From Hyphomicrobiales bacterium (lineage in GTDB: Bacteria; Pseudomonadota; Alphaproteobacteria; Rhizobiales; Aestuariivirgaceae), in contig JADJVV010000001.1 of the NCBI GenBank assembly GCA_016710435.1, forward strand, positions 2,564,501 to 2,628,500: a stretch of DNA of 64,000 nucleotides. Direction: 5' to 3'. The position numbers were made by a program, and so were the translations under genes. This document shows, in pieces, positions 58,843 through 64,000 of this stretch; the first letter of the stretch is position 1; each line of letters opens with the position of its first letter. The notes under the pieces were generated by a model. It did no database searches. It had not been told where the DNA came from and saw nothing but the letters and a program-made list of their open reading frames with translations.

Positions 58843-61266
58843 TCAGACCCGGATGCGGGCGTTGTCCGGATCCCAGATGCTTTCGGAGATGATGCGTGCC
58901 TTCCGCATCTCTCCAAACATCATGATATCGAACGCGGTTCCTTCCGCCGTGGCGTCGGGCGGCACATAGGCGAAGGCGAGCGACTTTCCCGTCGCGTGGC
59001 CGAAGGCGCCGGAGGTTGTGACGCCCACCACCTTGCCATCCCGGTAGACGGGCTCGTTGCCCACGCAGTCTGAATCGGTGTTGTCCACGCTCATGTAGAC
59101 GAGCTTCATGCGCGGGCCCTTCTGCCGGCGCGACAGGCTGGCCGTCTTGCCGGTGAAGTCCGGTTTGTCGAGACGAATGAAGCGCTCCATCGACGCTTCG
59201 AACATGTCGATCTCGGCCGTGAGTTCCGAGCCCCAGCCGCGATAACCCTTCTCCATGCGGAGCGAGTTCATCGCATAAGTGCCAAACAGGCTGAGGCCGT
59301 GCGGCGCACCCGCCTTCATGAGGGCATCGAACACCGCCTGCATGCCGGCGCGGGGCACGTGCAGTTCCCAGCCCAGTTCGCCCACATAGGTCATGCGCAG
59401 CAGACGAACGCCATCCACACCCGCCACGGTCCGCGTCTTGGCGGTGAGCCAGCGGAAGGACGGCGAGGAAAGATCAGTGTCGGTGACGGTCTTGAGCACA
59501 TCACGCGATTTCGGACCCGCGAGGATCAGAACGCCGTAGTCATCCGTCACGTCCGTAATGCTGACATCGTCCGCGTCCGACATGCGCCAGGTCAACTGGT
59601 CCATGTCGTACAATTGCGCCGCGGCCGCCGACAGAACATAGAAATGGTCCGCCGCCAATCGCGTGATGGTAAGTTCGCTCTCGATGAATCCATTCGCGTT
59701 GAGGAGATGCGTAAGGATGATGCCGCCATCCTTTTCGGGCACCTTGTTGGCGCAGATGCGGTTGAGGAAGGCGAAGGCATCGCGGCCCTTCACCTCGAAC
59801 TTGGCGAAGGTCGAGAGGTCCATGAGGCCCACACGCTCGCGCACCGCCATGGCCTCGTCCTTCACGGCGTTCCACCAGTTGGAGCGGCGGAAGGAATAGC
59901 GTTCGCCCTCACCGGAGCGGTCATACCAGCGGGCCCGTTCCCAGCCGAAGATCTGCGCGAACTGCGCGCCATGCCGGGCCAGCGTGTCGTGCAAGGCCGA
60001 GGTGCGGAGGTTGCGGCCCACCGCATGCTGCTCCGCCGGCTTGTAGCAGTAATACATGTGATGATAGTCGGTGACGGAAACCTCCGCCGTGTAGTCCTTC
60101 GTCGCCCACGGCCCGAAGCGGCGCGGATCGAATTCGCGCATGTTGATCTCGGCCTGGCCGTGCACCATCCACTGCGCCAGATACTTGCCCGCACCGCCTC
60201 CCTGGCAGATGCCGATCGATGCGCCGCAGTGCATCCAGTAGTTCTTCGCTCCATGGGCGGGGCCGGAGAGGTAGACACCGTCCGGCGTGTGCGTGATGGC
60301 GCCGGAGATGATGGACTTGATGCCGGACTTGCCGAACAGCGGCAGGCGTTCCGTCGCCTTCTCCAGCCACGGCATGATGCGGTCGAGCTCATTGGGTTCG
60401 AGCTCGCTTTCATAATCCCAGCGCGGCGGCCGGCCGTCCCAACAGGTGTGGGCCGTCGCCGTTTCATAAGGGCCGACCAGAACGCCGTTGGTTTCCTCGC
60501 GCAGATAGGCGTGGGAGTAGGGGTCGCGCACCACCGGCAATTCCATCTTCAGGTCCACGAGTTCCTGCAAGGGCTCGGTGAGGATGTACTGGTGCAGCAT
60601 GTTGGCGATGGGGGCGAGATGGCCTGTCCACGAGGCCACCACGTCGCAATAGGAACCGGCGCTGTTCACGACATGCTCGCAATCGATGGTGCCCTGGTCG
60701 GTGAATACGCGCCATTCGCCATTGGGCAGGTGCTTGATGTCGGTCACCTGCGTGCGCCGGTAGATGGTGGCGCCGAGGTTGCGCGCGCCCGTCGCCATGG
60801 CATTGGTGACATCGGCGGGCGCCACGTGGCCGTCGGTCACCGTGCGGAAGGCGGCCTTGACCCCGAAGGTTTCGAGATAGGGGTGATACTGCTTGATCTC
60901 CGAGGGTCCGATGATCTCGCCTTCGTATCCGGCGAGCTTCGAGATGCCATAGACGTATTTCAGCCAGTTCAGCTCTTCGTCCGTGGTGGCCAGCCTCAGG
61001 CCGCCGCAGCCATGCCAGGACACAGCCTGCCCGGTGAGCTTCTCCAACTGCGGGTAGAGCTGCGTGCCATAGAGATGCACCTTCGTCATGTTCAGCGAAC
61101 CGTTGAAGTGCGGACATTGCCCCGCCGCGTGCCAGGTGGAACCCGACGTCAGCTCGCCCTTCTCGATCAGCACGATGTCAGTCCAGCCCTCCAGCGCGAG
61201 GTGATACAGCAACCCCACGCCCATGATGCCGCCCCCGACAATGACCACCCGCGCATGCGATTTCAT
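58843..61266 (-). CDS. FAD-dependent dimethylglycine/sarcosine dehydrogenase-like protein
   Basis: An 807-residue two-part enzyme. The N-terminal FAD oxidoreductase has VVIVGGGIMGVGLLYHLALEG and STWHAAGQ, where the histidine forms the covalent flavin link in DMGDH; the C-terminal half has the GcvT folate domain (VGLMDLSTFAKFEVKG; LILAGPKSRDVL; YVGELGWELH). It would demethylate an N-methylglycine and transfer the one-carbon unit to tetrahydrofolate. Dimethylglycine, sarcosine or a related amine cannot be told apart. The ATG at 61266 (MKSHARVV) was chosen over a longer frame. Confidence 0.91.
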   Translation of the reverse strand: MKSHARVVIVGGGIMGVGLLYHLALEGWTDIVLIEKGELTSGSTWHAAGQCPHFNGSLNMTKVHLYGTQLYPQLEKLTGQAVSWHGCGGLRLATTDEELNWLKYVYGISKLAGYEGEIIGPSEIKQYHPYLETFGVKAAFRTVTDGHVAPADVTNAMATGARNLGATIYRRTQVTDIKHLPNGEWRVFTDQGTIDCEHVVNSAGSYCDVVASWTGHLAPIANMLHQYILTEPLQELVDLKMELPVVRDPYSHAYLREETNGVLVGPYETATAHTCWDGRPPRWDYESELEPNELDRIMPWLEKATERLPLFGKSGIKSIISGAITHTPDGVYLSGPAHGAKNYWMHCGASIGICQGGGAGKYLAQWMVHGQAEINMREFDPRRFGPWATKDYTAEVSVTDYHHMYYCYKPAEQHAVGRNLRTSALHDTLARHGAQFAQIFGWERARWYDRSGEGERYSFRRSNWWNAVKDEAMAVRERVGLMDLSTFAKFEVKGRDAFAFLNRICANKVPEKDGGIILTHLLNANGFIESELTITRLAADHFYVLSAAAAQLYDMDQLTWRMSDADDVSITDVTDDYGVLILAGPKSRDVLKTVTDTDLSSPSFRWLTAKTRTVAGVDGVRLLRMTYVGELGWELHVPRAGMQAVFDALMKAGAPHGLSLFGTYAMNSLRMEKGYRGWGSELTAEIDMFEASMERFIRLDKPDFTGKTASLSRRQKGPRMKLVYMSVDNTDSDCVGNEPVYRDGKVVGVTTSGAFGHATGKSLAFAYVPPDATAEGTAFDIMMFGEMRKARIISESIWDPDNARIRV

Positions 61267-61360
61267 GAAAGACTCCCGTTCCTTGCGGGCAGTTTGAGCG
61301 CCGCGTGGCAGGGCGGCAAGGCTCAAAAGGCACGCCGTAGGTGAGCCAGACTGGCGGCTC

Positions 61361-62095
61361 TCAACCCATCGCCTGATAGACCATCAGCGCCGCCGCCGTG
61401 GCGACGTTGAGGCTCTCCACGCCGGCCTTCATGGGAATTCTCACCAGGGTCTTGCAAGCCTTTGATATCGGCTGTGAAAGACCGCGCGATTCGGAGCCCA
61501 AAACCACCAGGCAGTCGCCACTGTAGGGACGTCGGAAATCAGTCTTTGCGGTCATCGCCGTGCCAACTACATCGCCCGTGAAGGCCCTGGCGAAGTCGGC
61601 AAAGCCGTCCACCTTCATCTTCACCAGAGGCACCGCGAAGATTGAACCCGTGGTGGCGCGCACGCATTCCGGCGCAAAGGGATCGCAGCAATCGCCGATG
61701 AGGATGATGCCCGACGCGCCCGCCGCATCCGCCGTGCGGATGATGGTGCCGAGATTGCCGGGGTCGCGGATTTCCTCCAGCGCCAGCCAGCGCCCGTTCT
61801 TGGCGGGGTGCGGCTGCACCTTGGTCCTGAACGCGGCCAGCACGTCATGCGGGTTGTTCTGGCCGGAAAGTTCGCCCATCAGTTTGTCGGTGACGATGAG
61901 CGGCCGCACCTCGTCCCACAGGTGGGGCGGCTTGGTGGCGATCACATGCTCGGGCACCCAACCCTGGTCCATGGCCCGTTCCAGCATGGCGCGGCCTTCC
62001 GCCATGAACAGGCCGGACTCGCGCCGCCCCTTCTTGTCGGAGAGGGAACGGACCAGCTTGATGGTTGGATTCTGGAGGGAGGAAATCGGCTGCAT
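61361..62095 (-). CDS. SpoU/TrmH-family RNA 2'-O-methyltransferase
   Basis: A 244-residue SPOUT enzyme with an N-terminal substrate-binding part (ISSLQNPTIKLVRSLSDKKGRRESGLFMAEG) and the knotted SAM domain: EIRDPGNLGTIIRTADAAG, VLGSESRGLS and IPMKAGVESLNVATAAALM. It methylates a ribose in rRNA or tRNA; the target cannot be read. It is divergent from the molybdopterin oxidoreductase with 48 bp between starts. Confidence 0.92.
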   Translation of the reverse strand: MQPISSLQNPTIKLVRSLSDKKGRRESGLFMAEGRAMLERAMDQGWVPEHVIATKPPHLWDEVRPLIVTDKLMGELSGQNNPHDVLAAFRTKVQPHPAKNGRWLALEEIRDPGNLGTIIRTADAAGASGIILIGDCCDPFAPECVRATTGSIFAVPLVKMKVDGFADFARAFTGDVVGTAMTAKTDFRRPYSGDCLVVLGSESRGLSQPISKACKTLVRIPMKAGVESLNVATAAALMVYQAMG

Positions 62096-62143
62096 GGCGT
62101 GCTATTAGCAGGGCAGGAAACAAGCCGCCATGAGCAACCGCAG

Positions 62144-64000
62144 ATGAACATCCACGCCAAGCCGAACATCAAGACCGGAATTTCCGTTTGTCCGCATGAT
62201 TGCCCGAGCGCCTGCGCGCTGGAGGTGGAAGTGCTGGACGAGAACACCATCGGCCGTGTGCGGGGCGCCAAGGAGAACAGCTACACCCTCGGCGTCGTCT
62301 GCGAGAAGGTGGCGCGCTATTCCGAACGCATCCACCATCCCGAACGACTGCTGCATCCCTTGAAGCGCGTCGGCCCCAAGGGATCGGGTAGTTTCGCCCG
62401 CATCACCTGGGACGAGGCGATGGACGAAATCGCCCGCCGCTTCCTGGCAATCGAATCCGATCACGGCAGCGAGGCGATCTGGCCCTATTGGTATGCGGGA
62501 ACCATGGGCTTCGTCATGCGCGACGGCATCGAACGCCTGACGCACGTGAAGAACTATTCCCGCATGTATGGCACCTTCTGCATCGCGCTCAGCTGGCCGG
62601 GCTTTGCCGCAGGCGTGGGCGCCATCCGCGGCGTTGATGCACGCGAGATGCAGAAGTCCGATCTCATTGTCGTGTGGGGCGGAAACCCAGTGAACACGCA
62701 GGTGAACGTGATGACCCACGTCGGCATCGCCCGCAAGCAGCGCGGCGCCAGGCTGGCGGTGATCGACGTTTACGAAACCGGCACCATGAAGCAGGCCGAC
62801 TACGGCTACATCCTCCGCCCCGGCACCGATGGCGCGCTGGCCTGCGCCGTGATGCATGTGCTGTTCCGCGACGGCCATGCGGACTGGGACTATCTCCGCC
62901 GTTACACCGACGATCCCGAAGGCCTGCAGGCGCACCTGCACACCCGAACGCCCGCATGGGCCGCCGGCATCACGGGTCTGAGCGTGGAGAAGATCGAGGA
63001 GCTGGCGCACCTCATCGGCACGACCAAGCGCAGCTTCTTCCGCATCGGCTACGGCTTCTCCCGCTCGCGCAACGGCTCGGCCAACATGCACGCCGTCACC
63101 TCCATTCCAGCCGTCACCGGCGCATGGCAGCATGAGGGCGGCGGCGCACTCCATTCCAACAGCGGCATGTACAAGTGGAACAAATCGTTCCTCACCGCCA
63201 AGGCGGAGGCCAGGCCCGGCATCCGCACCATGGACCAGTGCCGCGTGGGCGAGGTGCTGTGCGGCAATCCGCAGGACCTGCAAGGCGGACCGCCGGTGAA
63301 GGCGATCTTCATCCAGAACACCAACCCGGTCTCCGTGGCGCCAGACCAGACGCGGGTGAAGCAGGGCTTCGCGCGCGACGACCTGTTCACGGTGGTGCAC
63401 GAGCAGTTCCTCACGGAAACCGCCCGCTACGCCGACATCGTGCTGCCCGCCACGATGTTCCTGGAACACGATGACATCTACCAGGGCGGCGGCCACAGCC
63501 ACATCATGTTCGGCCGCAAGCTGGTGAACGCACCGGGCGAATGCCGCAGCAATCACGAGGTGCTGGGCGATCTTGCCCGGCGCGTCGGCGCCCGCCACGA
63601 CGGCTTCGCCATGACGCCGCGCGAATTGATCGACCGGACCTTGAAGGATTCGGGCCGGCGCGGCTTTGACGATCTCGACGCCGAGAACTGGTTCGATGTG
63701 CAGACCGATTTCGAGACGTCGCACTTCCTCAAGGGCTTTGCCCACGCCGACGGCAAGTATCACTTCCGCGCCGACTGGAAGAAGGCCGCAAGCATCGTCT
63801 CAACCATGGGCGCGCTCGGGCCGTGGCACGACATGCCGGTTTTCCCGGACCATTGGGCGGTGACGGATCCTGTGTCCCCGGAGACACCGTTCCGCATGAC
63901 CACCAGCCCGGCCCGCACCTTCCTCAATTCCTCGTTCAACGAAACGCCAGGCTCCCGCAAGCGCGAGGGCGGACCCTCGTTGCAGATTCATCCGGACGAC
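62144..64000 (+). CDS. Molybdopterin-dependent oxidoreductase, N-terminal part (cut by window edge)
   Basis: At least 619 codons are open from the ATG at 62144 to the right edge. The N-terminus holds a 4Fe-4S motif (VCPHDCPSAC with a fourth cysteine in GVVCEKV), followed by DMSO-reductase superfamily segments: RITWDEAMDEIARRFL, LIVVWGGNPVNTQ, ADYGYILRPGTDGALACAVMHVLF and NTNPVSVAPDQ. This is the anaerobic-dehydrogenase-like family often annotated only as molybdopterin oxidoreductase; substrate and Mo ligand are not clear. A beginning of the C-terminal MGD-binding domain is visible near the edge. No signal peptide is seen, so it is probably cytoplasmic. Confidence 0.9.
   Translation, partial: MNIHAKPNIKTGISVCPHDCPSACALEVEVLDENTIGRVRGAKENSYTLGVVCEKVARYSERIHHPERLLHPLKRVGPKGSGSFARITWDEAMDEIARRFLAIESDHGSEAIWPYWYAGTMGFVMRDGIERLTHVKNYSRMYGTFCIALSWPGFAAGVGAIRGVDAREMQKSDLIVVWGGNPVNTQVNVMTHVGIARKQRGARLAVIDVYETGTMKQADYGYILRPGTDGALACAVMHVLFRDGHADWDYLRRYTDDPEGLQAHLHTRTPAWAAGITGLSVEKIEELAHLIGTTKRSFFRIGYGFSRSRNGSANMHAVTSIPAVTGAWQHEGGGALHSNSGMYKWNKSFLTAKAEARPGIRTMDQCRVGEVLCGNPQDLQGGPPVKAIFIQNTNPVSVAPDQTRVKQGFARDDLFTVVHEQFLTETARYADIVLPATMFLEHDDIYQGGGHSHIMFGRKLVNAPGECRSNHEVLGDLARRVGARHDGFAMTPRELIDRTLKDSGRRGFDDLDAENWFDVQTDFETSHFLKGFAHADGKYHFRADWKKAASIVSTMGALGPWHDMPVFPDHWAVTDPVSPETPFRMTTSPARTFLNSSFNETPGSRKREGGPSLQIHPDD

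Noticed and set aside
59299..61344. 681-codon plus-strand frame opposite the flavoprotein
   Set aside because: No motif or ribosome-binding site; the minus strand encodes a full dehydrogenase.
62105..63763. 552-codon minus-strand frame opposite the molybdopterin oxidoreductase
   Set aside because: Shadow of a gene with clear 4Fe-4S and MGD-binding motifs.

Overview
The window is a GC-rich (a little over 60% by eye) chromosomal segment from an alphaproteobacterium, most likely of the order Hyphomicrobiales (Rhizobiales). The placement rests on gene order: fabD-fabG, acpP-fabF-mltG-yicC-gmk, lptD-surA-pdxA-rsmA, pepA-holC and ndk are the housekeeping neighbours usual in that group, and an Aap-like family-3 amino acid ABC transporter is also present. 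Genes are packed tightly, with many ATGA/GTGA/TTGA overlaps and frequent TTG or GTG starts. No gap exceeds about 240 bp. I see no rRNA, tRNA, insertion sequence, prophage or CRISPR array.

Layout. 1-2368: 5' part of an MFS transporter, an MBL-fold hydrolase and a CaiB/BaiF CoA-transferase. The CoA-transferase ends a three-gene minus-strand operon (4032-1145) that starts with a PhnW-like class V aminotransferase whose PLP lysine position is threonine, followed by a DUF3726-like protein. 4170-6640: LemA with a DUF2207 membrane protein. 6643-10711: thiamine locus, thiBPQ under a TPP riboswitch, divergent from thiamine diphosphokinase. 10708-13641: a TrmA-type RNA methyltransferase, EF-P and its lysyl-modifying enzyme EpmA. 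13643-20453: M48 lipoprotein protease, class III aminotransferase divergent from a deacetylase/GNAT/dehydrogenase operon (possible polyamine or amine metabolism), and an orphan sensor kinase.

20604-33232 is the fatty-acid synthesis and envelope block. The usual fabD-fabG-acpP-fabF run is split by about 6.2 kb holding recQ and a translationally coupled trio: a Tat-exported vanadium-type haloperoxidase, a secreted FG-GAP/CRTAC1 protein and an MFS transporter. acpP then has its own promoter, and a long hairpin separates acpP from fabF. 33295-40560 holds rsmA, pdxA, surA and lptD on the minus strand (lptD broken by an apparent one-base deletion), then pepA-holC on the plus strand; lptF and lptG, often found here, are absent. 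40564-44879: overlapping nhaA, nhaD and an ABC-F ATPase.

44922-50442: a winged-helix/TPR regulator, three heptamers at exact 10-bp spacing beside its start, a divergent small unknown gene, PEP carboxylase and a secreted GGGN-repeat protein. 50470-54730: a VOC protein with TrhO, then an amino acid ABC transporter. 54887-57872: an OmpA-family protein with a very long Pro/Gln/Glu linker, ndk and a VUT-family transporter. 57927-64000: a DMT exporter with a dimethylglycine/sarcosine dehydrogenase-like flavoprotein, a SpoU rRNA methyltransferase and a molybdopterin oxidoreductase cut by the right edge.

The least explained parts are the lysine-less aminotransferase operon, the haloperoxidase-CRTAC1-MFS operon and the regulator with phased repeats and small divergent gene. 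None can be called a new system from sequence alone.
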